A DNA stretch of 64,000 nucleotides from Candidatus Zemynaea palustris (GTDB lineage: Bacteria; Vulcanimicrobiota; Vulcanimicrobiia; Vulcanimicrobiales; Vulcanimicrobiaceae). The stretch spans positions 1 to 64,000 of the forward strand of contig PLCB01000056.1 in the NCBI GenBank assembly GCA_003134695.1. Reading direction: 5' to 3'. Position numbers and translations under genes: made by a program. The notes under the pieces are model-generated. The model had not been told where the DNA came from, ran no database searches, and saw only the letters and a list, made by a program, of their open reading frames with translations. Of the stretch, positions 1 to 8,117 are shown in pieces (position 1 is the first letter of the stretch; every line of letters begins with the position of its first letter).

Positions 1-63
1 GCGGCGGTCTTGAAAACCGCTGAACCTTTGCGGGTTCCGTGGGTTCAAATCCCACCCTCTCCT
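1..63 (+). tRNA. tRNA-Ser(UGA), 5' end cut by window start
   Basis: The anticodon arm is GCGGT-CTTGAAA-ACCGC, which presents a TGA anticodon and so reads UCA serine codons. It is followed by a long variable arm (GAACC paired with GGTTC), as expected for a class II tRNA-Ser, then a T arm GTGGG-TTCAAAT-CCCAC and the 3' acceptor strand CCTCTCC. The acceptor 5' strand and the D arm lie before position 1. CCA is not encoded. The base after the acceptor strand is T, where many serine tRNAs have G. Confidence 0.93.
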
Positions 64-129
64 CGTTGCTCGTCAGATGCGGAGGTTGACGTAATGTTTC
101 GAGGACTCACCGTTTTGGCCACGGAGTAG

Positions 130-148
130 GCGCCGCGAATCGCGGCGC
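130..148. other. GC-rich inverted repeat downstream of tRNA-Ser
   Basis: Two 9-base arms (GCGCCGCGA and TCGCGGCGC) are separated by one base, giving a hairpin of about 7 bp with a 5-base loop in practice. No T run follows, so it is not a standard intrinsic terminator. It may end or process the tRNA transcript or belong to the upstream region of the gene at 195. Apart from this hairpin and a possible -10 near 178, nothing else is visible between 64 and 194. Confidence 0.3.
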
Positions 149-177
149 AGTCTCAACTTTGCCGGCCAAAAGCGGGT

Positions 178-183
178 TATAAA
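178..183 (+). promoter_or_regulatory. possible -10 element of a leaderless gene
   Basis: TATAAA ends 11 bases before the ATG at 195, and no Shine-Dalgarno sequence lies between. A transcript starting about 7 bases downstream would have almost no leader. The only -35-like hexamer (TTGCCG at 159-164) sits too close (13-base spacer), so the call is weak. Confidence 0.3.
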
Positions 184-194
184 GAACAGAGTTT

Positions 195-485
195 ATGACG
201 AGAGTTGGCCGCGTCGAGAACCGCATTTCGAAGGTCGAGGGCTTCCGCGTGCGGATCAAGCACCTCGACGGCCTTGACGTGCGTTCGGACCGAGCGGGGA
301 TGCCGCCCTGGCCGTACGATCGTGCCGCGAAAGATGCCTGGACCGTCGCCGATTGGAGGCGCGAACGCTTCGCCCGAGTGTATCCCGGGTTCGAGGTCGA
401 CGTGCTCGATCGGCGGCGCCAGCCGGTCGCCGGTCAGACGCGACTCGGCAGCGTCCGCACCGACTACCTCAATCACCGAGGCTAA
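195..485 (+). CDS. small conserved hypothetical protein (96 aa)
   Basis: A 96-residue soluble, basic protein with no signal peptide or membrane segment. It reads as a compact domain: a VEGFRVRI strand, a DVRSDRAGMPPW stretch, a TVADWRRERF helix and YPGFEVDVLD near the end. I recall short bacterial proteins of unknown function with this series of motifs, but cannot name a family. The ATG at 195 has no Shine-Dalgarno sequence and follows a possible -10, so it may be leaderless. It converges on the minus-strand gene ending at 482, with a 4-base tail overlap. Function is unknown. The residue pattern, not only the open frame, is the reason for calling it real. Confidence 0.6.
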   Translation: MTRVGRVENRISKVEGFRVRIKHLDGLDVRSDRAGMPPWPYDRAAKDAWTVADWRRERFARVYPGFEVDVLDRRRQPVAGQTRLGSVRTDYLNHRG

Positions 486-895
486 GGAGACGCTTCCATC
501 GGATCTTTTCGCGGAAAATGCTGGGCCAGGTGGCGGCCGATTTCCTCGATGCCCGCGACCAGTCCGGCGGTCGGGTCGCCGCGGCGGAAGTGCTCCTGCA
601 CGGTCGACGCGACCGAATCCCAAACTGCTTGACCTACGCGCTTGTGCGCACCGGCGTCTCCGACGATGGCAAACTCGCGTCGCGAGGGGACGACCAAGAA
701 ATGCACGGCGTTGCGTGCCGGCAATTTCGTGAAGCCGTGCCGCCGCAGCGCGTGATGGGCCTTGCGACGCACGTCCCCCCAGAAACGGGGCGCGATCGAG
801 ACGGAGATCGGCGCGTCGGTCGACTGCTCGGCGCGAAGGATCGCTTCTCGGACGCGTTCCTTGTCGACGAATTGATGGAGGCGAGAATTCACCAC
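482..895 (-). CDS. small cytoplasmic TPM-domain protein
   Basis: A 137-residue TPM (YgcG/DUF477) domain without signal peptide or membrane anchor. Typical TPM traits are an N-terminal RVREAILRAEQSTDAPISV segment and the strand FAIVGDAGAH, matching the family pattern of an acidic strand followed by GD.G. The start is GTG at 895, overlapping the stop of the upstream TPM gene by 7 bases, so translation is probably coupled. It is the third gene of lemA-TPM-TPM, an arrangement seen in other bacteria where a membrane TPM protein is followed by a soluble one. The biochemical role is unknown; some plant TPM domains act as phosphatases, but this cannot be transferred from sequence alone. Confidence 0.8.
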   Translation of the reverse strand: MVNSRLHQFVDKERVREAILRAEQSTDAPISVSIAPRFWGDVRRKAHHALRRHGFTKLPARNAVHFLVVPSRREFAIVGDAGAHKRVGQAVWDSVASTVQEHFRRGDPTAGLVAGIEEIGRHLAQHFPRKDPMEASP

Positions 896-1683
896 GATCC
901 GCTCGCTCCGCCACCGCCTGAAAAACCGCCACCACCGGAAAATCCTCCGCCACCGGAAAATCCGCCGCCCGAGAATCCGCCGCCGAAGAATCCGCCTCCG
1001 CCGGAGTGGCCGCGGCCCGATCCGATAAAGACCGTATGGAGCCGCGCGGCCCAGCGTAGCGTGACGACGACCAGCACGAGAACGACCAAGCCGGCGAATA
1101 AGAGTACGAAAATGTCTTGAGCCGTCAAAGGCTCGGAAGCCGATCCTTCGGCCTGCGCCCCTGCGCCGGCGGAGCCGGCTGGTTGCGGCGCCTCGCCCCC
1201 GATGACGCCGAGGATGCCGTCGACTCCAGCGATGACCGCCCGATCGGGCTGCCCCGCGCGGATATCCGGCGTGATCGTGTCGCGGATGATGCGCGCGGCG
1301 GTCGCATCGGGAACCGTCGCCTCGAGTCCGTAGCCGACCTCGATTCTCAGTTTGCGATCGCTCGGAAAGATGAACAGGACCAGCCCGTCATCTAAGCCTT
1401 TGCGACCGACTTTCCAGGCTTTGAAGGCGCGCACGGTCCAGTCTTCCAGCGGCGTCTGCCCAGTCGTCGGCGCCACGTACACCAGCACCTGATGACCCGT
1501 CTTTTTCTCGTAAGAACGCAAACGCGTATTGAGCTGGTCGACCGTCTGCGGCGAGAGGAATCCGGCCGTATCGGTAACCCACTGCGTCGGCGACGCCGGG
1601 ATCGGAACCTCGGCGCACAGAGCCGCGGTCGCGCCAAGGGCGAAGAACGCCACGGCCCCGAGCAGCGCGCGAAGACCGGCCAT
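889..1683 (-). CDS. secreted/membrane TPM-domain protein, YgcG-like
   Basis: A 264-residue protein with, in order, a signal peptide (about residues 1-24, ending in ALCA), a TPM domain (about 30-160, with VTDTAGFLS, LVLFIFPSDRKLRIEVGYGLE and LDDG motifs), a single transmembrane helix near 190-212, and a glycine-rich tail ending GGGGASGSW. This tail is diagnostic of YgcG-type proteins. The domain is expected outside the cytoplasmic membrane. It starts 4 bases after the lemA stop, so the two are surely co-transcribed; LemA and TPM proteins are commonly paired. A role in envelope maintenance is inferred from that pairing only. Confidence 0.9.
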   Translation of the reverse strand: MAGLRALLGAVAFFALGATAALCAEVPIPASPTQWVTDTAGFLSPQTVDQLNTRLRSYEKKTGHQVLVYVAPTTGQTPLEDWTVRAFKAWKVGRKGLDDGLVLFIFPSDRKLRIEVGYGLEATVPDATAARIIRDTITPDIRAGQPDRAVIAGVDGILGVIGGEAPQPAGSAGAGAQAEGSASEPLTAQDIFVLLFAGLVVLVLVVVTLRWAARLHTVFIGSGRGHSGGGGFFGGGFSGGGFSGGGGFSGGGGFSGGGGASGSW

Positions 1684-1687
1684 CCTG

Positions 1688-2287
1688 CTACATCTTCACT
1701 TGCGGCGCATTCTGTGCACCGGGCTGCGACTTGAAGTAGGCCTTCTCGTTGAAGCGATTGCCGAAGAATCCCGCGATCAACACGGTCGGGAACGAGTTGC
1801 GCGTCGTGTTGAATGCTTGGGCGGCTTGGTTATAGCGCATCCGCTCGACGGCGATGCGATTCTCCGTTCCCTCGAGTTGTGCCTGAAGGTCGGCGAAGTT
1901 CTGGCTCGCCTTGAGATCGGGATAGCGCTCGACGACGACGAGAAGACGCGACAGCGCGGAGGAGAGACCGTCCTGCGCGCCGGCAAACTTGTTGAATGCG
2001 GCTTGATCGTTCGGAGCTCCGCCACCAAGATTGAGCTGACCGACCTTCGCTCGCGCCTCCGCGACGGCGACGTACGTGCTCTTTTCAAAATTCGCGGCGC
2101 CCTTTACGGTTTCGACCAGGTTCGGAATGAGGTCCGCGCGTCTCTGATAGACGCTTTCGACTTGGGCCCATTGCGACTGGACGGCCTGGTCGAGCGCGAC
2201 CAAGCGATTGTAGGTCCCTCCTACACTCGCCACGACGATCACCACGATGACGACCAGCCCGCCGAGGACAAACAACCATCGACTCAT
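1688..2287 (-). CDS. lemA: LemA family membrane protein
   Basis: A 199-residue protein of usual LemA length. An N-terminal transmembrane helix (about residues 5-25) is followed by the family signature YNRLVALDQAVQSQWAQVE, then RRADLIPNLVETVKG and a long helical bundle, ending in FNTTRNSFPTVLIAGFFGNR, which is strongly conserved in LemA. It is the first gene of a minus-strand operon with two TPM-domain genes. The upstream 83 bases are shared with the divergent NUDIX gene and should hold both promoters; I see no clear pair of hexamers. LemA function is not settled in the literature known to me. Confidence 0.95.
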   Translation of the reverse strand: MSRWLFVLGGLVVIVVIVVASVGGTYNRLVALDQAVQSQWAQVESVYQRRADLIPNLVETVKGAANFEKSTYVAVAEARAKVGQLNLGGGAPNDQAAFNKFAGAQDGLSSALSRLLVVVERYPDLKASQNFADLQAQLEGTENRIAVERMRYNQAAQAFNTTRNSFPTVLIAGFFGNRFNEKAYFKSQPGAQNAPQVKM

Positions 2288-2370
2288 GGATCAGTTTCTT
2301 ATGAAGAAGCGCGTCCGAACCTGCGGACGGCAAGAAAGGCGAACGCGCCGCGGAAGCCGCTCGGGGAAAC

Positions 2371-2931
2371 GTGTCTGTAATAAGTTCCGGCCGCCGGCGC
2401 CTGCTCGACGAACTCGCCGTCTATCGCCCGGGCGACGAGCGCGAGGGCCTGATGGTCGAGCGCCTCGGCGCCTTCGTCGCCGCGCAGCCGCAGTGTTTCG
2501 AGCGAAGCCTCGCGATCGGGCATCTGACCGGCTCGGCGTGGGTCGTCGATCGCGCGCTCGAACGCGTGTTGCTCACGCATCACCGAAAACTCGGTAAGTG
2601 GCTGCAATTGGGCGGCCACGCCGACGGCGACGCCGATTTGCGCCGCGTGGCCTTGCGCGAGGCGCGCGAGGAGTCGGGCCTAGGCGAGATCGTGCTCGCT
2701 CGCGCGTCGATCTTCGACATCGACGTCCACGAGATTCCGGCTCGACCGAGCGAGCCGGCGCATCTCCACTACGATATCCGCTTCGCGTTCTTCGCCGACG
2801 CGGCAGCGCCGCTCGCTCCTAGCGAGGAATCGCACGAGGTGGCGTGGATTCCCCTAGCGGAGGTAGAGCGCTTGAACATCGACGATTCGCTGCGCCGACT
2901 CGTCCAAAAGACGCCGGCGCTCGCAGCGTGA
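2371..2931 (+). CDS. NUDIX hydrolase
   Basis: A 186-residue NUDIX protein. The Nudix box runs from about residue 76 (GGHADGD) to REAREESGL near 97. The REUXEEXGU half is perfect, while the first box glutamate is alanine, as in other GGHADGD-type members. It should hydrolyse a nucleoside diphosphate linked to another moiety; the substrate cannot be told. The start is GTG at 2371. Its stop overlaps the GTG of the MgtC-like gene, so the two form a small operon. The divergent lemA operon starts 83 bases upstream. Confidence 0.9.
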   Translation: MSVISSGRRRLLDELAVYRPGDEREGLMVERLGAFVAAQPQCFERSLAIGHLTGSAWVVDRALERVLLTHHRKLGKWLQLGGHADGDADLRRVALREAREESGLGEIVLARASIFDIDVHEIPARPSEPAHLHYDIRFAFFADAAAPLAPSEESHEVAWIPLAEVERLNIDDSLRRLVQKTPALAA

Positions 2932-3593
2932 GCTACGTTTGGCCGATCGTCCACCTGATCGCGGCGGCCGTGCTCGGCGGAGTCATCGGTGCGCAACGGC
3001 AGGCGGCGCACAAGCCGGCTGGATTCCGCACGCATCTTTTGGTCGCGGTGGGTTCGTGCGCGTTCATGGAGGTCTCGCGTTTGACGGGCGATTCGCGTAT
3101 CGCCGCGGGCGTGATCACCGGCATCGGCTTCCTCGGCGCCGGCGCGATCGTGCGCGAAGGTTTGATGACCCGCGGTCTGACGACGGCTGCGTCGATCTGG
3201 GCGGTCTCGGCGATCGGACTCGCGCTTGGTTACGGGACCGCCGAATCGTATGCCGTCGCCGCGATGACGACCGCCATCGTCCTCGCGGCCCTGTCGTTTG
3301 CCGATGACAGGCTCGAGCGGATCTATCGCCCGCGCTTCGAGGTCAACGCGTGGATCACGTTCGAGCCGCGGACGATCACTTCCGAGCAAGTCGCGGACGT
3401 GTTCGCGCGGGTATGTCTCGACGTTCAGCGCAGCGCCCGTCTTGAACTTCGCGAAGAAGACGGCGTTGCGCTCGCCACGTGGCTCTTGGTCTTGTATACC
3501 TCCGACCGGGACAAACTGCGGCGCGTCGCGTTGGAGGCGAGCGAGCTCAAAGGCATCCGGCGCGTGGCCCTCAGCGAGATCGCGCCAGCTTAG
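2928..3593 (+). CDS. MgtC/SapB family membrane protein
   Basis: A 221-residue protein. The N-terminal half is a four- to five-helix MgtC/SapB domain with the family motifs LGGVIGAQRQ, KPAGFRTHLLV and GIGFLGAGAIVREG, followed by RGLTTAASIW. The C-terminal part is a soluble ACT-like regulatory domain (about 140-221). MgtC proteins are linked to growth in low magnesium and to inhibition of the ATP synthase in pathogens; in free-living bacteria the role is less clear. I chose GTG 2928 (SYVWPIVH...) because it overlaps the NUDIX stop and directly precedes the first membrane helix; a longer in-frame extension upstream lies inside the NUDIX gene. It converges on serS with a 4-base overlap. Confidence 0.88.
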   Translation: MSYVWPIVHLIAAAVLGGVIGAQRQAAHKPAGFRTHLLVAVGSCAFMEVSRLTGDSRIAAGVITGIGFLGAGAIVREGLMTRGLTTAASIWAVSAIGLALGYGTAESYAVAAMTTAIVLAALSFADDRLERIYRPRFEVNAWITFEPRTITSEQVADVFARVCLDVQRSARLELREEDGVALATWLLVLYTSDRDKLRRVALEASELKGIRRVALSEIAPA

Positions 3594-4873
3594 GCGGGGC
3601 CCGGCGACGCAATCACATCAAAACCGACGAACGGCACGAGTGCCTCCGGGACACGAATGCTGCCGTCCTCCTGCTGATAGTTTTCGAGAATCGCGACCAG
3701 CGTGCGTCCGACGGCGAGGCCCGAACCGTTGAGTGTATGGACCATCTCCGGTTTGGCCTTCGCTTCACGCCGGAAGCGAATCTGCGCGCGGCGCGCCTGA
3801 AAGTCGGTGCAGTTGGAACACGAGCTGATTTCGCGATAGTGATTTTGACCCGGCAGCCAAACCTCGACGTCGTAGGTCTTCGCGGCGTTGAAGCCGACGT
3901 CGGCGCTGCACAGGGCGACCACTCGGTGCGGCAATCCCAACTCGGATAACAGAGACTCCGCGTCGCGCGTCAACGACTCGAGCGCGTCGAACGACTGCGC
4001 CGGCTCGGTCAGCCAGACGAGTTCGACCTTTTCGAACTGGTGCAGCCGGATGAGTCCGCGCGTGTCCTTCCCCGCCGCGCCGGCTTCCTTCCGGAAACAA
4101 GGCGAATACGCCGTGTACTTCAACGGAAGGTTCTCGCCGGGAAGAATCTCGTCGCCGTGCAGCGCGGTCAGGGGCACCTCGGCGGTCGGGATCAGGAATA
4201 GATCCGAGTCCGTGTCGGCGAACATCGCGTCGGCGAATTTCGTGAGCTGCCCGGTCGACCACATCGTCTTGCGGTTGACCAGATACGTCGGCACGATCTC
4301 GGTGTAGCCGCGTTCGATCGCGCGGTTCAAGAAGAAGTCGATGAGTCCGCGCGAGAGTCGCGCACCGGCGCCGCGCAAGACGGCGAACCGGCTGCCGGCG
4401 AGTTTCGCGGCGCGCTCGAAGTCGACGATCCCGAGTGCTTCACCCAATTCCCAATGTGGTTTCGGCGCGAAGCCGAACGCCGGCGGCGGTCCGCTGACGC
4501 GCAGAACGACGTTGTTGTCGGGGCCGGCGCCGTCGGGGACCGAATCGTCAAGAAGGTTCGGGACGTCGGCGAGGATCGCGTCGATCTGCCGCTCGAGTTC
4601 GGGGATCGGCGCGCCGGCCTCGACGATACGCGCATCCAGTGCCGCGATCTGCGGCTTGAGGCGCTGCGCCTCGGCGGTGCGATCGGCGGCCTTGGAGATC
4701 GCCTGCGTCAGCGCGTTCTTTTCGGCTTTGAGTTGTTCGACCGAGGTGATCGCGGCGCGTAATTTCGTATCGAGGCGTACCACCTCGTCGACGAAATCCG
4801 CGCCCGCGGGCCGTCGCGCCGCAGCGCGGCGGACGCGCTCGGGATCGCGGCGCAGCAGCATCAAATCGAGCAT
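3590..4873 (-). CDS. serS: seryl-tRNA synthetase
   Basis: A 427-residue cytoplasmic class II synthetase of normal length that charges tRNA-Ser with serine. The N-terminal tRNA-binding coiled-coil arm covers about residues 28-105. Motif 2 is visible as PCFRKEAGAAGKDTRG (about 258-272) with LHQFEKVE after it, and motif 3 as GSGLAVGRTLVA (about 388-400). The TAEVPLT serine-binding loop is at about 230. The start is ATG 4873. It is transcribed alone, facing away from moeA. No T-box-like leader was recognised in the 84 bases between it and moeA. Confidence 0.98.
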   Translation of the reverse strand: MLDLMLLRRDPERVRRAAARRPAGADFVDEVVRLDTKLRAAITSVEQLKAEKNALTQAISKAADRTAEAQRLKPQIAALDARIVEAGAPIPELERQIDAILADVPNLLDDSVPDGAGPDNNVVLRVSGPPPAFGFAPKPHWELGEALGIVDFERAAKLAGSRFAVLRGAGARLSRGLIDFFLNRAIERGYTEIVPTYLVNRKTMWSTGQLTKFADAMFADTDSDLFLIPTAEVPLTALHGDEILPGENLPLKYTAYSPCFRKEAGAAGKDTRGLIRLHQFEKVELVWLTEPAQSFDALESLTRDAESLLSELGLPHRVVALCSADVGFNAAKTYDVEVWLPGQNHYREISSCSNCTDFQARRAQIRFRREAKAKPEMVHTLNGSGLAVGRTLVAILENYQQEDGSIRVPEALVPFVGFDVIASPGPA

Positions 4874-4957
4874 CGGCTTGTTTCAGTAAACACCCGCAAC
4901 TAGAAACAAAGCGCCGCAGGGGCGCCGGGTCGGTCGGAGGAGAACTTCGGACGGCTT

Positions 4958-6244
4958 ATGCGGGATCAAAGCGCGGTCCTACCTGGCGACGCGCGCGGCG
5001 AACGAAGTTTCGCCGCCGAACGGCTCCTCGCGCCGTCGCAAGCGATCTGCGCGTACTTCGCTCGCGTCGAGATCGCGCCGCCTCCGGTCGAACGCGTCGC
5101 GCTCGGCGCCGCGGCCGGGCGCGTCTTGGCGAGCGACGCGATCGCGGGCGAAGATCATCCCTCGCATGCGCGTTCGACGATGGACGGGTTTGCGATTCTC
5201 AGCGGCGGCGGCGCGCGCCGCACGATCGTCGGTGGAGTTCGAATGGGTAGCGCGGCGCCGCACGCGATCGATGCGAACCAAACGCTGCGCATCCCCACGG
5301 GCGGCGCGCTCCCCGACGGCGCGGACGCGGTGATTCCGATCGAAGACGTCGACCTCGAAGGCGAGACGATCGTGATGCGCGCGAAGGTCGCGGCCGGGGA
5401 GAATCTGACGCAGCGCGCGGCCGACCTGCGCGCGGGCGAGTGCGTCTTGGCGGCCGGCCGCCGCCTCGGCGCACCCGAACTCGGCGTGCTGGCGACGCTC
5501 GGTTGCGCGACGGTCGAGGTGTTCGCGCGCCCGCGCTTCGGGATCATCTCGACCGGTGATGAATTGATCGACGTCGCAGCCACGCCGTCGCTGGGGCAGA
5601 TTCGCGATTCGAATCGCTACGCGATCGGTGCTGCGCTCGCCGCGCTCGGCGCCGAGCCCGTACAGCTCCCGCGCGTCTGCGACGACGCGGACGCGCTGCG
5701 CGACGCGTTGCGTGCCGCGCTCGACGGCTGCGACGCCGTCGTGTTGACCGGCGGTTCCTCGGTCGGCGAACGCGACCTCACGCCACAAATCGTCGCCGAG
5801 CTCGGGCCTCCGGGACCGATCGTTCACGGGGTGCGCGTCAAGCCTGGGAAGCCGACGTTGCTGGGCGCGATCGGAAGCAAACCGGTGATCGGGCTGCCCG
5901 GCAACCCGGCGTCGGCGCTGATGATCTTGGAAGCCGTCGCGCGGCCGATCGTCGCCGCCTGTACCGGCGTGACGAACGATGCGCCGCTGACGATCGATGC
6001 CATCGCTGACAAGCTGTTTCGCGGGCGCGAAGGCTGGACGTGGTTCGTCCCCGCGAAGGTGCGCAACGCCGGCGGGAGACTGTTGGCCGAACCGTTGCCG
6101 CTGCGCTCGTCTCACGTCAGCCTGCTCGCGCGCGCTTGCGGTTACGTGACGCTCGGTGAAACCGCGCCGAACGTCGAGGCCGGCGAAAGCGTGCGTCTTA
6201 CGCTCTTTTCGTCGGGCGGAGCCCCGATCGAGCGCTCGCAGTGA
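4958..6244 (+). CDS. moeA: molybdopterin molybdenumtransferase MoeA
   Basis: A 428-residue protein that inserts molybdate into adenylylated molybdopterin in cofactor synthesis. Family signatures in order are RSTMDGFAI (about 75), PTGGALPDGADAVIPIED (about 115), ISTGDEL (about 205), GGSSVGERD (about 270) and GLPGNPASA (about 315), with a C-terminal MoeA domain IV. An N-terminal extension of about 20 residues precedes the usual start region; the nearest good Shine-Dalgarno (GGAGGA near 4937) is rather far from ATG 4958, so the start is a little uncertain. It begins a nine-gene overlapping array running to hpt. moaC and moaB lie 25 kb downstream. Confidence 0.96.
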   Translation: MRDQSAVLPGDARGERSFAAERLLAPSQAICAYFARVEIAPPPVERVALGAAAGRVLASDAIAGEDHPSHARSTMDGFAILSGGGARRTIVGGVRMGSAAPHAIDANQTLRIPTGGALPDGADAVIPIEDVDLEGETIVMRAKVAAGENLTQRAADLRAGECVLAAGRRLGAPELGVLATLGCATVEVFARPRFGIISTGDELIDVAATPSLGQIRDSNRYAIGAALAALGAEPVQLPRVCDDADALRDALRAALDGCDAVVLTGGSSVGERDLTPQIVAELGPPGPIVHGVRVKPGKPTLLGAIGSKPVIGLPGNPASALMILEAVARPIVAACTGVTNDAPLTIDAIADKLFRGREGWTWFVPAKVRNAGGRLLAEPLPLRSSHVSLLARACGYVTLGETAPNVEAGESVRLTLFSSGGAPIERSQ

Positions 6245-7365
6245 ACCACCGGCCGCCGCGACCGACGCCGGCGGTCGACGCGCTGCCGCTGACACGTCCA
6301 TTTGTCGCGCCCGAAGAATTGGCGCGCCTGGCGGGCCACACGTCGCTCTTGCGTCTCGGCGCGAACGAGAGCGCCTTCGGCCCGCCGCCGCGTGCGCTCG
6401 AAGCGATGCGCGACGCGCTCCCGCGCATCTCGTGGTACGGCGATCCCGAGTCGACCGACTTGCGCGAAGCGCTGGCGGCGCGACATCGCTGCACGCCGGA
6501 GAACGTCGTCGTCGGGGCGGGGATCGACGACTTGCTCGGCATGGCCGTCGGGGCTTATATGTCGCCCGGCGACGTCGCGGTCGCGACGCTCGGCACGTAT
6601 CCGACCTTCGCCTATCACGTTGCGGCCCGCGCCGGCCGGATGGAGACGATCGCCTACGAGTACGATGGGAGCGTCGCACTCGCTTCGCTCTTCGCACGCG
6701 CCGCTTCGGCGCGTGCGCGCATCGTCTATCTTGCCAATCCCGACAACCCGAGCGGTAGTTTCATCGGACGCGCGACGCTCGAGCGCGCGCTCGCGGCCGT
6801 GCCCAGCGATGTGCTCTTCGTGCTCGACGAAGCGTACGGCGACTTCGCAGCCTCGACGCAACTGCTGCCCGACGAGATCGATCCGCGCATCGTTCGCATG
6901 CGGACCTTTTCGAAGGCGTACGGTCTCGCCGGCGCGCGGATCGGTTACGCGCTCGCCGACCGCACGGTGACGGCGACCTTCAATAAGATCCGGATCCAAT
7001 ACAACGTCAACCGGAACGCGCAGATCGGCGCGCTCGCGGCGCTCGAGGAGGAGCCGTTCGTCGCCGCCGTCGTCGCCGAAGTCGCCGACGGCCGCGAAGA
7101 GTACGCCGCGCTCGGACACCGACTCGGCCTCCCGACGCTACCGTCGCTCGCGAACTTCGTCAACTTCGACCTGGGGACGCGCGAACGGGCCGAGGCCGTC
7201 CTCGCGGCCTTGATGCGCGCCGGCGTGTTCGTTCGCAAGCCGGGAGCGCCGCCGATCGATCGCTGCATCCGCGTAACGGTCGGCACCGGCGAAGAGCGTG
7301 CCGCGTTCGCGACGCGGTTGGCCGAGGCGCTCGACGACGTGGGCGCGAAATCGCCGGGTTCGTGA
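6241..7365 (+). CDS. hisC: histidinol-phosphate aminotransferase-like PLP enzyme
   Basis: A 374-residue class I/II aminotransferase. Visible are the NPDNPSG segment (167-172), DEAYGDF (196-202) and the PLP lysine in FSKAYGLAGARIGY (K225, R233). This pattern is that of HisC, which transfers an amino group between histidinol phosphate and 2-oxoglutarate in histidine synthesis. HisC paralogues also act on aromatic amino acids or in cobalamin synthesis, and no other his gene is nearby, so the exact substrate is open. The GTG start overlaps the moeA stop by 4 bases. Confidence 0.9.
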   Translation: MNHRPPRPTPAVDALPLTRPFVAPEELARLAGHTSLLRLGANESAFGPPPRALEAMRDALPRISWYGDPESTDLREALAARHRCTPENVVVGAGIDDLLGMAVGAYMSPGDVAVATLGTYPTFAYHVAARAGRMETIAYEYDGSVALASLFARAASARARIVYLANPDNPSGSFIGRATLERALAAVPSDVLFVLDEAYGDFAASTQLLPDEIDPRIVRMRTFSKAYGLAGARIGYALADRTVTATFNKIRIQYNVNRNAQIGALAALEEEPFVAAVVAEVADGREEYAALGHRLGLPTLPSLANFVNFDLGTRERAEAVLAALMRAGVFVRKPGAPPIDRCIRVTVGTGEERAAFATRLAEALDDVGAKSPGS

Positions 7366-8087
7366 AATACGCCGTCCTCTCGGACATCCACGGCAACCTC
7401 GAATCGCTGAGCGCCGTCTTGGCGAAGCTCTCACCCGGCGACGGGCTGCTGTGCCTCGGCGACATCGTCGGCTACGGCCCGAACCCGAATGAGTGCGTCG
7501 CGCTGATTCGCGAGCGCGCGACGGCCTGCGTCCTCGGCAACCACGACGTCGCCGCCGTCGACGGTCATGGATTGAACTTTTTCAATCCATTCGCGCTGGA
7601 AGCGATGTTGTGGACCCAAAAGGTCCTGACGGCCGAGAATCGTGCCTGGCTCGACAGCCTGGGCTACGAACTGCGCGTCCCCGACTACCTCATGGTGCAC
7701 GGCGCGCCCGTCAACTATTTCGTGTATATCATGGACAAGACCGGCGCCGGGCTAGCCTTTCACGCCACCGACGCGCCGCTAATCTTCGTAGGGCACACGC
7801 ACATCGCCGAATACTATGCCCTCGATCCCGATGGGAGGATCGACCACCGGCACATGCAGTTCGGCGGAAAGTTGGAGCTGCAAGACGGGAAGCGGTATCT
7901 GATCAACGTCGGCAGCGTCGGTCAGCCGCGAGACCTCAATCCCGACGCGTCGTTTGCGGTCTACGACGCCGCGGCGAAGACCGTCGTCTGGGAGCGCGTC
8001 GCGTACCCCATCGCGCGCGTGCAGGAGAAGATCGAAGAGGTCCACCTTCCCGAGGCGCTGGCGACGCGGTTGAGCGTCGGCAGATAA
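7362..8087 (+). CDS. calcineurin-like metallophosphoesterase (YfcE/MJ0936 type)
   Basis: A 241-residue two-metal phosphoesterase. All five blocks are present: SDIHGN (7-12), GDIVGYGPNP (about 33), GNHD (about 59), VHGAP (about 110) and GHTH (about 145). Family members are phosphodiesterases or phosphatases with broad specificity, sometimes on nucleotides; the substrate here is unknown. GTG 7362 overlaps the hisC stop by 4 bases. No signal peptide, so cytoplasmic. Confidence 0.92.
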   Translation: MKYAVLSDIHGNLESLSAVLAKLSPGDGLLCLGDIVGYGPNPNECVALIRERATACVLGNHDVAAVDGHGLNFFNPFALEAMLWTQKVLTAENRAWLDSLGYELRVPDYLMVHGAPVNYFVYIMDKTGAGLAFHATDAPLIFVGHTHIAEYYALDPDGRIDHRHMQFGGKLELQDGKRYLINVGSVGQPRDLNPDASFAVYDAAAKTVVWERVAYPIARVQEKIEEVHLPEALATRLSVGR

Positions 8088-8117
8088 ATGCGGCCCGCAC
8101 GGCCAAGTAACGGCGCC

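Noticed and set aside
4979-6697. Long minus-strand open frame (over 570 codons) opposite moeA and hisC
   Set aside because: Arg-rich, low-complexity translation without motifs; it is the antisense shadow of two certain genes in a GC-rich genome.
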